NCBI GenBank assembly: GCA_916613615.1
Contig: OU744723.1
Span: 31,254,171-31,318,170 of the forward strand
Source: Steromphala cineraria
Lineage: Eukaryota > Mollusca > Gastropoda > Trochida > Trochidae
Direction: 5' to 3'
Length of the DNA: 64,000 nt
The translations under genes were made by a program, and so were the position numbers. The notes under the pieces were generated by a model. That model worked only from the letters and a program-made list of their open reading frames with translations. It made no database searches and was not told the DNA's origin. Positions 12,701-22,866 of the stretch are shown one piece after another (within the stretch, counting starts at the first letter, position 1; each line of letters begins with the position of its first letter).

Positions 12701-15215
12701 ACTTTAGGACATAAGGTAATATGGCTCTTACTTAAATAAGCCAAATAGAAATAAATGACACATGCATTACATTGTGACTTTGAAATGATTGCCCATAACA
12801 TGACTAGTATTTAGTATTATCTATGACCTATTTCTAACCACTGTGCCCTCTACTCAGTAAATACACCTCAGAGGTTAAAGGTCTCTTATAGCTGTGACAA
12901 GTAATTTCAAACATTCCCTACTATGTTGTTAATTAGTTAACAAATTCAAGGACATGTACATTCATTGCATGTAAAAGATAGGGATTTTCTGAAGTAAGGT
13001 GTTACAGTTTAATCATTTTAGTCTGAAAAGACTTTAACATTTCATAATGTTCAGATTGGATTCAATTATATATAAGTATTGAAGCTAAGTTTTTTTCCCC
13101 ATAAATTTCGTTAATTTCAAACTTGACACAAATTGAATTTGTAATTGTTGATACTCTCACTCTCTCCCGCGCTCTCTCTCACTCTCTCTCTCTCCCGCGC
13201 TCTCTCTCTCTCGCTCTCTCACTCTCTTCCGCGCTCTCTCTCACTCTCTCTCTCTCTCCCGCGCTCTCTCTCACTCTCTCTCTCTCTCCCGCGCTCTCTC
13301 TCACTCCCGCGCTCTCTCTCTCTCCCGCGCTCTCTCACTCTCCCGCGCTCTCTCTCTCTCTCTCTCACTCTCCCGCGCTCTCTCTCAGACTCTCACTCTC
13401 TCTCTCTCTCACTCTCTCTCTCTCTCCCTCTCTCTCTCTCCCGCGCTCTCTCACTCTCTCTCTCTCTCCCGCGCTCTCTCTCTCTCTCCCGCACTCTCTC
13501 TCTCCCGCGCTCTCTCTCAGACACTCTCTCTCTCTCTCCCGCGCTCTCTCTCACTCTCTCCCGCGCTCTCTCACTCTCTCCCGCACTCTCTCTCTCTCTC
13601 TCTCCCGCGCTCTCTCTCTCTCTCCCGCGCTCTCTCTCACTCTCTCCCGCGCTCTCTCTCACTCTCTCTCTCTCATTCTCAATCTAGAGTCAGATCATCA
13701 GCAGAAAAGTTTGCGGAAATTGCATTTTATGCTAAACACCTGCAGAGTTTTTGATTTTTCTGTCACATGTTTATAAAATATTGTGTTAAAACAAAAGAAA
13801 AGTTATGAGTCAAACCATGTTTTTTAAAAATCAACAATGCATTTAAAAATCTATTCTTTTCAAAAGAGTTTTCAGCAGTTGCAGGAAAAAAAGTACCCTT
13901 GAGTCCTGCAAAATAATACTGACAAAACTTGGAAAGGAACCAAATAAATTTAAGTTGTGAGTTGTGAGATGCAACTTTATCTTATGGTATGTTTTTGCTT
14001 GCTTTTCAAAAGACTAGTAGGAAGGAGTCCATGGACTGAATTTGTGACAGCAGGTATAGTGGGGGAGGGAGTGATTACCTTTTCAAGTAATATTATGGTA
14101 GGAGTGAAAATTCACCTACCGATAAATTTCTTAACAGGAATTAAACCTTGTTGCCGCTGACTTTCCTGTCTACACCTCTCTAATGGATCCTTATAGCTAC
14201 AGAGGATTATGTTGAACCCAAAGAGTGACATTTAGATCACTTGATTTTGAGGTACGATTTTACACTACATAAAGAATAAATTAAAGTACATTTTCATGTG
14301 ATAACTTGTTGCCGTTTCTCCTTTTCTTTCTTAATCATCAAGCAATCATTTATCAATCAAAACGCATGAAAATATTCATTTCTTTATTTCAAAGAACATG
14401 TTGATGACAAATGTATTAATTTTCAAACATAAATATATACCCATTAACCAGGGATGAATAATCATCTTGATATGACATGTGTTTTTGTTGTGTTACCATG
14501 TGAACTGCAAAAGGCATGCATGAAGTGTTGTTAAATACAGTGCATGTGTCGAGCAGTCGTGTCAAGCTTTAAGGAGAACCTGTAGTAATGTAATGATACT
14601 GATAATGACTGATAATCTGGATTTTGAGCTAACTTATTGGTAGTATAATATTTAGGCCTATCTGATATGTAGGAAGTTTAAAATAAATTGTTATAACAAG
14701 GTAGGATGTTTGTGATGTCCTGTAAACCAAAGACCAGAGGAAGCAAGGGTTAAAATAGAAAACTCCTCTCATTGGCCAAACAGTAAATGTGTAGAATAAG
14801 TAATCAAATGGCAGAGTAATATATAGGACTTGTAAGGGTAAATTTTAATTATATGACTTACTAAATTAATAGATTAAAAAGGAGATACAAATGAAAAAGG
14901 TTTTAAAAACATCATTTTTCGTGACTAGATCCAAATTTCGATATAGACTCATGAAAATGTGACAAATTAAAAATATTTAGCCTAAACATATCAGATAATA
15001 TTCCACTTTGCCTTTGGAATTCATTTACATTCGGATGACACATGTATCGCGCAAGAAGAGAAGAAGGATTAAATATGACAACAATCTCAAAATAAAAAGA
15101 ACGAAACTGTCTTTTAGTTTTATCAATTTAAGAACGATAATAAAACACATAATCAAACAGAACATGATAAATTTTACTCAGATATTTTAAAACACTTCAT
15201 ACCTGTGTCCGCCAT
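603..15215 (-). CDS. ACO1: Cytosolic aconitase / iron regulatory protein 1, 5' part of gene (9 exons, 3' end outside window)
   Basis: In the cytosol this family interconverts citrate and isocitrate when it carries a 4Fe-4S cluster. When the cluster is lost it binds iron-responsive elements in mRNAs for ferritin, transferrin receptor and related proteins. Nine exons join in frame on the minus strand: 15203-15215, 9077-9175, 8549-8717, 7036-7173, 2937-3006, 2272-2455, 1600-1739, 1099-1270 and 603-703, giving 1,086 nt or 362 residues. All eight internal introns and the intron after exon 9 have GT/AG-type ends that I could read. Diagnostic stretches are [20 protein letters not shown] (residues 91-110), [20 protein letters not shown] (about 208-215), [12 protein letters not shown] and CPEYGA. 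They fit IRP1 rather than mitochondrial aconitase, for example the [12 protein letters not shown] context and the long N-terminal part. Vertebrate IRP1 is about 889 residues, so some 40% is here. The cluster cysteines and the C-terminal swivel domain lie beyond base 1, so catalytic competence cannot be judged. Confidence 0.95.
1099..1270 (-). CDS. ACO1: ACO1 exon 8
   Basis: This exon encodes residues 272-328: [20 protein letters not shown] then [20 protein letters not shown] and [17 protein letters not shown]. The acceptor is TTGCAG and the donor is GTTTGT from 1098. The sequence is nearly that of vertebrate IRP1 ([20 protein letters not shown]). Confidence 0.97.
1600..1739 (-). CDS. ACO1: ACO1 exon 7
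   Basis: This exon encodes residues 225-271: [19 protein letters not shown] then [19 protein letters not shown] and TDVVLTITK. It starts with a split glycine codon and ends at a codon boundary. The acceptor is TTACAG and the donor is GTACGG from 1599. The GGIEAEA segment is an aconitase family signature. Confidence 0.97.
2272..2455 (-). CDS. ACO1: ACO1 exon 6 (substrate-binding GTDSHTTM motif)
   Basis: This exon encodes residues 164-224, [10 protein letters not shown] through NGLGVVGW. It contains [20 protein letters not shown] and [10 protein letters not shown]. The Asp-Ser-His-Thr element (residues 210-213) is an aconitase signature that lies in the active site in known structures. The acceptor is ATCAG and the donor is GTAGGT from 2271. 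Confidence 0.97.
2937..3006 (-). CDS. ACO1: ACO1 exon 5
   Basis: This 70-nt exon encodes residues 140-163, [19 protein letters not shown] then LFLK. The acceptor is TTTCAG and the donor is GTGAGA from 2936. It ends at a codon boundary after LFLK, matching the (F/L)xFLKWG stretch of IRP1 when joined to exon 6. Confidence 0.94.
7036..7173 (-). CDS. ACO1: ACO1 exon 4
   Basis: This exon encodes residues 94-139: [20 protein letters not shown], then [18 protein letters not shown] and QVDVAR. The acceptor is TTCCCAG and the donor is GTGAGG from 7035. The length of 138 nt preserves phase 2. It is part of aconitase domain 1 and is close to identical to animal IRP1. Confidence 0.97.
7566..8590 (-). 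repeat. 63-bp minisatellite carrying the exon 3 splice donor of ACO1 (about 15 extra copies)
   Basis: The unit, read on the minus strand, is 41 nt of exon 3 end (coding [13 protein letters not shown]) plus 22 nt of intron (GTGAGTCTCTCTAGTCTATC and AG). Donor sites recur near 7605, 7667, 7731, 7794, 7857, 7920, 7983, 8046, 8107, 8170, 8232, 8295, 8358, 8421 and 8482, and the genuine one is at 8548. A few units are about 5 bp shorter (near 7605, 8107 and 8482). Between units the sequence TCTAGTCTATCAG resembles a 3' splice site. Two recurrent variants (GCT/GCC and CCC/CCT) would be silent in the exon frame; one copy (near 8,125) changes Leu to Val. Confidence 0.95.
8549..8717 (-). CDS. ACO1: ACO1 exon 3
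   Basis: This exon encodes residues 38-93, including [19 protein letters not shown] and [10 protein letters not shown]. The acceptor is GTTGCAG and the donor is GTGAGT beginning at 8548. The last 41 nt of this exon plus the first 22 nt of the following intron form the unit of the adjacent tandem array (7,566-8,590). Fifteen further identical donors therefore follow the authentic one. In the exon frame the codon after the junction is TGA, so use of a later donor would truncate the protein. Confidence 0.96.
9077..9175 (-). CDS. ACO1: ACO1 exon 2
   Basis: This exon encodes residues 5-37, ending [14 protein letters not shown]. It matches the KFFNLNKLEDSRYG region near the N-terminus of animal IRP1. 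The acceptor is TTGCAG just upstream of 9175 and the donor is GTCAGT from 9076. Phase 1 at both ends. The N-terminal [17 protein letters not shown] segment is less conserved, as expected for the family. Confidence 0.93.
9485..9695 (+). repeat. Dispersed repeat, second copy at 62,765-62,972
   Basis: Both copies lie on the plus strand. They share TTTTTCATTGTGA(C/T)GTCA, CCTATGACGT, the CTGCCTTTACTGA or CCGCCTTTGCTGA segment, and GCGACTACGGTA followed by CAGAATAT. Divergence is moderate. No terminal repeats or coding sequence were found. This copy sits in the first intron of ACO1. Confidence 0.65.
12130..12373 (+). repeat. Dispersed repeat with CCCCCG terminal hairpin (ACO1 intron 1)
   Basis: The element begins near TGTTTGTGAAACACGAATGC, contains AAGGTCACAAGGTCAAATG, then a GGACAGACAGACGGACAGG run, and ends in a hairpin (TATACCCCCGG ... 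CGGGGGCATA). The same architecture (body, short ACGG/GGACAGA run, CCCCC hairpin) is seen at 1-388. From memory, elements with this end are common in molluscan genomes. A 62-codon open frame inside it is not credible as a gene. Confidence 0.65.
13153..13678 (+). repeat. CT-rich low-complexity tract with CCCGCG interruptions
   Basis: Over 500 bases of pure pyrimidine-rich CTCTCT runs are broken at irregular intervals by CCCGCG, giving segments such as CTCTCTCCCGCGCTCTCTCT. Long open frames on both strands are artefacts of the simple sequence. The tract lies in ACO1 intron 1, about 1.5 kb from the first exon. A homopurine-homopyrimidine mirror tract like this could form triplex DNA in principle. 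Confidence 0.95.
15203..15215 (-). CDS. ACO1: ACO1 coding exon 1 (13-nt coding part, start codon)
   Basis: The coding part is ATGGCGGACACAG, followed by the donor GTATGA at 15202-15197. Joined to the exon at 9175 it reads M-A-D-T-A-G-A-N-P-Y and keeps the frame of all later exons. The context AACAAGATGGCG is a good initiation site. No other upstream ATG in a usable frame fits the phase-1 acceptor of exon 2. The exon is short and 6 kb from exon 2, so the assignment rests on the frame and splice-site match rather than on homology. Confidence 0.8.
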
Positions 15216-15300
15216 CTTGTTCGCTTAAAGTCACGTGAGAATGTTCGAGATAACGTATTCCACACAACGTCTTATGTCTCTTTACGAGAAAGGGTCATGA
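15216..15300 (-). promoter_or_regulatory. Candidate ACO1 5' UTR / proximal promoter with an E-box
   Basis: The sequence directly upstream of the presumed start codon contains CACGTG (15232-15237), a palindromic E-box 17 bases before the ATG. No TATA box is obvious. The transcription start is not visible from sequence, so the E-box could lie in the 5' UTR. The placement depends on the 13-nt first exon being correct. Confidence 0.4.
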
Positions 15301-16390
15301 ATATTGAAACTTATCTTGACCGGGGTAAAGTCCGCTAAGAATGAATTTAGGTGTATGTCACAGTTTGGGGTTAGTTATTTAAAGAGAAATTACAATTCTT
15401 ATATGAAGCCTACAATAAATACAGTAATCTTTATTGAAGTTTCAATCATTTTATTCATTCCCCATTGTCTGAGATGAGAAATTATTGAGGATATAATTTT
15501 TATCAGTGAAATATCTAGCCTAAGCTAAATATAAAGATATCACATTTGAAACATAATTTTACCAAATTTCTCGACACTCGCATGAATTAAATTAGTTTTA
15601 TGACGTAAAAGTGCACGATAATTACAAATATTGCAAATATACTGTACAACAAGCAAATTAAAAAGCAAAATAAAATGAAGCATAATGAACAGAAAAAATA
15701 GTTTTCGACAAATATATGTTCAGAGTTAATTATGGGCTATTATTTGTAATTTTCGGACGAAGAATCTTACCGGGCTAAATCACACATATGGCCTCAGTTG
15801 TAAAGTGCGTTATTAAACATCATGAAATCGGTTAAACCGTGTTGTTGATTTTTTTTTGTGTAACAACTATGTATCAAAATCGTAATTACCAAAGTATATT
15901 TTATAACCCTGTCGAGTGGCGATCTATATTCATTACCCTATGCTTATTGGTCTGACCATAACTTTAAATGCATTAATTGTGAGGGTTACTTATCTAAGAG
16001 TCAATTTAATCAATACTTTGAATATGCAAATATATCGGTTAGAATGGATGAAGGCAACACTAAAATATGTTATGCAACAATGCAAATAGTGGGGCCTTTA
16101 AGTTTATTTTAAATACTTTGTGCATATATAGCTAATTGGTAGATTTAGTTCATTATACAAATAAAAGGTGTGATATATATACAATGTCCCTTTTTTATTA
16201 TATTTCAAGTATATCGTATCCATAATTGCAAGATGGTTGTAAATTAAGGTCAAGTGTAAAAAAAACTGTTCATTTTATGATGTGTCTTGAAAGTTTGATT
16301 AAAATGAATACCATAGACTGTCTTTTGTTGCAGACCTGTTATCTTAACCTCAATTATGACTATATATGTTTTAGACCTAATGTTTTGATT

Positions 16391-16477
16391 AATCTAAATA
16401 AATTTAGCTCAACAGTTTTCTACTGCGTCCTACAGTGGGAAGCAGTAAAAAACTGTTGAGCTAAATTTATATAGATT
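16391..16477. repeat. 87-bp inverted repeat (hairpin)
   Basis: The left arm AATCTAAATAAATTTAGCTC continues with AACAGTTTTCTACTGC. It pairs with the right arm GCAGTAAAAAACTGTTGAGC continuing with TAAATTTATATAGATT. The spacer is about 15 bases. Pairing is near perfect with one small bulge. It may be a short palindromic MITE; no convincing target duplication was recognised. Confidence 0.75.
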
Positions 16478-17073
16478 GCTTCAGACCATGTGTGTATATG
16501 TATGTATGTAAGCCTTTTTTGCTTTATTTCTGTTGTCCTCAATGGATTCAATTGACGAAATGACATTATTTCACAAGACAAGTAAATCAATAAACTGCCA
16601 ATGCATGAATAAATGGTTTCAATTTCAACAGCTGTTGTTGTTTCAGATATACAGTTACTTAAAACTTGTAATAATGTGGTCTCAATTTCATGTTGAATGA
16701 AACGGATATAAAAGATAATGAATATCCCGGTAGAAAATTTTCATATTCGATTGATAATTATTTCATTCAAATCAAAACAAGGTTTCGTGTTAAACAATAT
16801 CTGAAGATTAAAATCCAGCGAACTCTTTATTCAGTTAATGAATATTTTATTATTTTCAAAAGAGTAATTACATGACCCAATGAAACGAATATCAGACTCG
16901 TAAAGCGAAAAAAAATGTTCAATCGGACGCGCATTTGCTCCCCACAGTGGTAGTTCAAGCCATGCTGTTCAAACCTCTGTTCTAATACTTCCAGTTCACG
17001 GGTTAATAAGGGAGACACCTGATTGGATGCAATCAAAGTTAGTTCTGCAATCAGCGACGCTGTTCAATGGTGA

Positions 17074-17088
17074 CCCCCCCCCCCCCCC
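17074..17088 (+). repeat. Poly(C) run, 15 bases
   Basis: An uninterrupted run of 15 C within otherwise mixed sequence. It is one of several G/C homopolymers in an AT-rich window (see 26,281, 26,322 and 56,923). Confidence 0.9.
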
Positions 17089-18379
17089 TTCCATACGAAG
17101 AGTGTTCATTGCGGGCTAAACTATTTCCAATGGTTTGTGGTACCTTCTGAAAAAACTAAGGAACTTGCCGTGTTCGAACAGAGGAAGGATTAAGTTGATT
17201 AGTTACTAAAATCGCAAACTTATGAATCCGACATGAGCGCACCTGGTTTCCGGAAAACGTCCCCTCTTTGATACAACTGCAATTGGGAAACCCCAGTGTT
17301 TTCAAATTTGTTCAATAACTTTTTTATTTAAACAAATGTAATGCAGTACAATCTTTACAAGAACTTGCAAAGAGAAATGAATATAGAATCAGGAAAAGTT
17401 CAGGGTTTATTTTTCTCACTATATCTTTTAGAGGTTAAATCGGGGTTATTATCAAAGGACACAGTTCATGACTGGGATTGCCTTTTCCACGAACATGTTC
17501 TACTGTTTAACTGTGCAAGCTCTTATGCGGATTAGGGCTCGAAAAAAAAACAATGCATCATCTTCATGACATATAAGTTGTCTTTGGAACATCATATTGT
17601 AAATAAAAGGATCTCACAAAATCATAAAAAATGACAAATATAAATTAATTGCCGCTGTTTAACGATACTCTCAAAACAGTAGTATGTACATGCATGTCCG
17701 TGCAGAAGCCGAAATCACACATCGATTAACTACATGTTGTTGAATGATCTATATATACCATATTACTAATATTGGACTTTATGCTAAGCCACATTATTTG
17801 GAAATTCTATTTGCGTTCATGCAGCTTAGGCAATTTGTAGTTGGAATAATTATGTAATTCTTTTATGATTAATAATGGCTGTTCCTACTATTACCTGTCC
17901 ACCTGTATCATGTTTATTTTATCTATGTAATCTATGTAGTCACTGATGATAAACTTTGGAATAATTATGTGACTCAACTATTAATGAAGCGTAACTTTAG
18001 CAAACTGTAGAAAACTGGAACCAGCAATCAGGACACGAGTGACCTTTTGTTGTTGTAAACACGTAAATCTCGTAAACACGTATCCCGCACAGGAGAGAAT
18101 TTCCTTGAAGGGTTCAACATGAACTCATAGCACGTACCCTACGTGCTGTTGGAGAGGGCGTCGAAAACTGCGCCTGCCGTCTGATAGTTTTTTCTACAAA
18201 ATAGATATGTATTTAAATAATTAAAAATTGGAAAAGTTTACTAGTATACAGTTTTACATAATCAAAAGATAGAACATGACACGCTGCCAATCAAAACTCC
18301 AACATGTTTCAATGGTATCATCAGGGAGTCTGTATATATATATTTATTTTCTTATTCTTATTATCTTTTTCTTATATTT

Positions 18380-18382
<3 letters not shown>

Positions 18383-18439
<57 letters not shown>
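18383..18439. repeat. (TA)n microsatellite
   Basis: About 28 uninterrupted TA dinucleotides. The run explains a tyrosine/isoleucine-rich open frame that overlaps it, which is not a gene. Confidence 0.97.
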
Positions 18440-18441
<2 letters not shown>

Positions 18442-18968
18442 ATGGTGTGAAAAACATTGTCTTGTCATATGTTCTTCCTTTCTTTGAATAACTTCTTTTA
18501 GTAGATTAATATAATTTAAATTACATGGAAATGTATAGTTTAATTAATTGTAAAATGATTATTTACAGCTTCGGTGCAAAGACGGGGACCTGCGGCCATT
18601 TCGTTGGTTGAAGAGCATTTGAAAACAGATTTGCTGACATTTATTGAAGAAAATCTTTAAAGCAAAAACAACATGTAGAATACATAAAAGCATGTGAAAC
18701 TGATAACCAAGCAAAGGCAAATATTGTTTCACACTTTGTTATTCGTTTAAGCATGAAAATGGGAATATATAATAATCATGCAATGTCAAAATTTCGAAAA
18801 TTAAAACATCGCCGTACGTCATAACAAAACTTCTCCTTCCAAATATACCGTTGCCTGAAATTGGAATGTTTATAGGGGCTCCATATTTAGTCATTTCGGT
18901 CGTTTCCTCCAGACCCAGTTTTGACAAGAAGATGCGGATATTTGAGCGACAATAAGTACCACCAAAAC

Positions 18969-19224
18969 CAGTCTAAGTAAACCTAGCCTCAATATTATCC
19001 GTTTCACTTCTATACTGAGTCTAAAAAGGCCTAGATGAGGGTCGCGGCAGCCCACATATCGAATTGACCAATCAGAACTCAGCTTACCAAGCCACAATAG
19101 TCGCACGTATAACGTTGGAGGGTCATAGGTCACAGAAAGGTCGGTTGACGCGATCCTCTACTAGACCTTTTTAGACAGTATAGGAGTGAAACGGATAATA
19201 TTGAGGCTAGGTTTACTTAGACTG
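18969..19224. mobile_element. 256-bp MITE with ~70-bp terminal inverted repeats
   Basis: The ends are CAGTCTAAGTAAACCTAGCC and its reverse complement. The inverted match runs about 50 bp almost perfectly and about 20 bp more with an indel. The flanks read CACCAAAAC (18960-18968) and CACCGAAAC (19225-19233), eight of nine identical, which looks like a 9-bp target duplication. No coding capacity. The same ends bound the 43-bp satellite at 37,696-43,368. A 9-bp duplication is typical of Mutator-like elements and possible for Merlin, but superfamily assignment is tentative. Confidence 0.88.
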
Positions 19225-19233
19225 CACCGAAAC

Positions 19234-20489
19234 CACAAATTTCTACATCTGGGCCAAATACTTGCGTCATCGTCTTGTCACAACCACAACAGATCCCTAC
19301 GTTGGGGGGAAAAGTCGAAAGCCTTTTGTCTGATCAAAGTGACTATTCGACCATGAGAGCCAGTTATAGGCCCTGTTTTGAGAGACTTAAAAAAATCCAA
19401 TCACCGTCATTGGTCTTTTAGAAAGCGCAGAGTCAATCTTTAATCTTTGGAGAGTCTAGTTTGGTGATGCATCACAATTTCATTCATACTGTAAGATGAA
19501 ATACAGCGTTTCTCAGTTTTGTTTCCAGTCGGTAAAATTAAAATTTTGTTTATAATTTCATTAGAATGTCAACAGGTTGGTTTGAGAGGGTGTGTTACAG
19601 TAAATGACAATAGCCATTAAACAAGATCTGCTGAATGTGTTGTGTAAGGAGAATTTGACAGAACGTCTGTATATCAACAACACCCACTGACGTCAAATGC
19701 ATCAGGATTATGGTAGAACGTCACGGAGAAACTCCCTCAAACACAAGATCTAAACCTCGTTAGAACGTACATGTTATGAATTGTATTGACGTGCACCTAA
19801 ACGTCACATTACGATTTAAACACTTCACCGACAGGCCATCGCAATGCGGAAGAATGTTGTAAAATATATTTTTTTACCTTTTCACTTCATAGCCAAAAAT
19901 ATTCCAATCAAGAATTATATGATAGACTTCCTCGCCAAATTTTGGTCTAATAACACACAAAAACTGATGTTTATTCGTTCCCACAAACCCTGTGAAATTT
20001 CACTTTTTTTCCATAGAAATTATGTGACATATTTTCCTTTAACTGAAGGCAATATATTATAAGAGAAAAATGGCTCATGCGTTTCTTTTTTTGAAGAGTA
20101 TATTCGGAAACATGGGCTTGAATTCGGATTTTTCAAAAGTGACAATGGCATTGGACACTTGAAGACATCATTTTGGTGTTGTTTTCAAGAATACGACTAT
20201 TGCAATGATTTAAGAAAATTGAGCGCATGTGAATTCTTACAATTCCCCTGAAAACCTATACGGTTAAAGAATGAAACACTTTCCCATAGCACACTCAAAA
20301 AATGTTTGTAAGCGCATAAATTGAAAAAATGGAGAAAAAAAATTGGTGTTAAACATCCTCGACTTTATTACTTCTCGATTTTCGTTTTTCAACAAAATAA
20401 AAACTTGGCTTGATTTTTGTAAATTTGTCAAATAAACACATTTAATTAGCCTTCATTTAGACAGCGTAATTATCGGCTGTGAAAACCCC
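19234..20489. other. No gene seen; one old repeat
   Basis: AT-rich sequence without a supportable open frame. Positions 19,726-19,850 are an old repeat shared with 44,640-44,765; the rest is unrecognised. Confidence 0.6.
19726..19850 (+). repeat. Dispersed repeat, inverted copy at 44,640-44,765
   Basis: It shares ACACAAGATCTAAACC, GACGTGCACC, AACGTCACATTACG and GCCATCGCAATGCGG-like segments with the reverse complement of 44,640-44,765. Divergence is considerable. The family is not recognised. Confidence 0.55.
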
Positions 20490-20937
20490 ACCTGGCTTTG
20501 GGGCCATACAACTCTACAATTGAACATTTGTCTAGCCTCACTACTATTACCGAAACTAGAAACTCTTTCCGCAAATCTACTTACGTTGCCTTTGTGGATT
20601 TCAAAAAGGCATATGACTGTATCGATAGAATTTATTATGGAAAAAAGTTTTTACGCCGATGTGAATGGATACATGTACAATGCTTTGTTATCACTGTATA
20701 AACATGTTCAATGTTGTGTTCGCTTAAATGGACTCTTTTACACCCTGGTTGGATATTAATTGTGGTTTAAAACAAGGCTGTTTACTGTCACCATTCCTTT
20801 TTAACTTGTACATTAATAATCTTATTGATGCGGTAATGCACTTATCACTTGGAGTGAATATTGATAACACTGATGTTGGTATTTTAGCCTATGCTGATGA
20901 TGTCGTTTTATTAGCAGAAAATGAAAATGATTTTTGT
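20490..20937 (+). mobile_element. Dead non-LTR retrotransposon A, 5' piece (reverse transcriptase fragment)
   Basis: Three overlapping frames carry reverse transcriptase motifs in order: STYVAFVDFKKAYDCIDR (fingers and first catalytic Asp), NALLSLYKHVQCCVRLNG, CGLKQGCLLSPFLFNLYINN, and LAYADDVVLLAENEND (YADD at 20,890-20,901). Frameshifts and stops separate them, so no product is possible. The element is broken near 20,937 by a second LINE and resumes at about 22,867 with LDCVQSWCVLNKMSVNG. The 5' end (endonuclease) is missing. The clade was not determined. Confidence 0.88.
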
Positions 20938-22866
20938 AAAGGAAAAAAGTGCTGCAAAAACTGTTTTTGAAAGTGCTAGGAAAGATCATTACTGTAGAAA
21001 GATCAACGACAGTGTGTCATCTAAGCAACTGTTTTCTGTTACCAATGAATTGACAGGCAAAAAGAAGACTACACCACTTCCAAATAACATTCCAAAATCT
21101 GATCTTCCTCAACAATTTTGTAACTACTTTTCGCAGAAGATAGGCCGGATACGTGAAGACCTTGACTCATGTCCAGTCAAACCACCAATGTTTCTAAGGT
21201 ATGATGGGCCTGTGTTTTCGCAGTTTAAACCTGTTTCTGAGAGCACTGTTCGTGAAATTGTTCTCAAATCACCAAATAAAAGTTGTTGTCTAGACCCAAT
21301 TCCCACCGATATAACAAAACTGTGTCTTGCAGACTTGGCGCCCATGATCACCTCTTTTGTCAATTTATCTCTTTCTAGTGGTTGTGTTCCGAGTAAATTC
21401 AAGGAAGCTATAGTAATACCCCATCTTAAGAAGGCAGGACTTGATCCAAACAACATGAAACATTTTCGTCCGGTGTCAAATCTATCTTTCATTTCCAAAG
21501 TACTGGAGAAAGTTGTACTGAAACAACTGCTTAGACATCTCAACAGTGCAGGTCTTCAGGAAATACACCAATCAGCCTATCGGCAGAACCACAGCACAGA
21601 AACTGCTGTACTCAGTGTAGTGAACAACTTGCTGCTGAAGGCTGATGAAAGGTATGTCTCTTTGATGGCTCTGCTAGATCTTTTGACACGCTTGACCACT
21701 CGATTCTGCTGACACGGATGGAAACTACATATGGCATTCGAGATACAGTCTTGGCCTGGTTTACATCCTACGTCAGTGGGCGGACACAGTCAGTTATCAT
21801 TGATTCCAAACATTCTGAATCCACTTCCCTCCAATACGGTGTTCCACAAGGGTCTGTCTTGGGGCCAGTACTGTTTACATTATATGTGCAACCTCTCTCA
21901 GATATCATCCATTCTCACAACTGTGAGTTTGAGAAATATGCAGATGACACAGAATTGTCAAAAAGTGATCTTCCCTCGAATTTCAGTGCTACCAAACAAT
22001 GCATTCAATCGTGCATTAGTGATATTTTGGAATGGATGTCCAGTAACAAACTGAAATTGAATGCAGACAAAACAGACCTCATGCCAGTCGGTGCACCTTC
22101 CAGACTTAAGCTCATCACAGACGAATCAGCCACCATTGGAGGGAGTGACATTCCCTTTCAGTCATCTGTAAAGTACCTTGGTGTGTACTTAGATCAATCA
22201 CTAACTTTCCATAACCACATCAGCAATGTCTCCCGTACGTGCTATCTCGAAATGCGTCGAATCGCCTCTATCAGACCTTTTCTAACAGAAGATGCAGGAG
22301 CCAGTCTGGTAAGATGTTTAATCACCTCAAGAATGGACTATTGTAACTCAGTATTGTATGGTCTCCCTGCTGAAGAGATCAATCATCTAAAGCGTGTGCA
22401 GCATGGAGCAGCACGTCTTGTGATGAAGAGACGGAAGTTTGATCATGTGACTCCAATGCTGAAATATCTACATTGGCTACCTGTAACATACAGATGCATT
22501 TACAAGATTGCGACACTTGTCTACCGCCATTTTGATGGGTCACTACCACCATACCTATCGAATGAGCTTTCCGTCTACCAGCCTACACGCACCCTCCGCT
22601 CTTCTAGTGAGAAACTGCTGACAACTACAAAATGCAATTTAAAGTCAGCCGGAGAACGGTCATTTAAATGCAGTGCACCCTCAGTTTGGAATTCTCTTCC
22701 GAATGAACTACGAGATTCCCCATCTTTATGTGCTTTTAAAACTGGGCTGAAAACCTATTTAGCAAGCCTTCCCTTAAACTGTCAAACTTTGTGAGAGCAG
22801 AGCGCAAAGAGTCCACTCGGAGATTTGCGCTATACAAATGCAATCCATTATTATTATTATTATTAA
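20938..22866 (+). mobile_element. CR1/L2-like LINE inserted into LINE A, one internal deletion
   Basis: The first frame (about 20,938-21,690) has the region leading into the polymerase (FKPVSESTVREIVLKSPNKS, then HFRPVSNLSFISKVLEKVV). The second (from about 21,676 to 22,794) has FDTLDHSILL, YGVPQGSVLGPVLFTLYVQP, KYADDTELS (YADD at 21,937-21,948), LNADKTDLMPVG and a complete C-terminal part. A short deletion near 21,677 shifts the frame within the motif before FDTLDH. The 3' end carries GCGCTATACAAATGCAATCC then (ATT)n, a tail typical of CR1/L2-type elements in marine animals. Only that one lesion is evident in the reverse transcriptase, so insertion is younger than LINE A. It is 5' truncated, with no endonuclease. 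Confidence 0.9.

Larger units (their letters stand above)
15301..18382. other. Gene-free stretch upstream of ACO1
   Basis: This AT-rich sequence contains only short unsupported open frames. It holds one hairpin (16,391-16,477) and a 15-base poly(C) run (17,074-17,088). I see no exon with homology to known proteins on either strand. Confidence 0.6.

Noticed and set aside
13123..13776. 217- and 180-codon open frames in the CT-rich tract
   Set aside because: Products are Leu/Ser or Arg/Glu/Ser repeats generated by CTCTCT simple sequence, inside an ACO1 intron.
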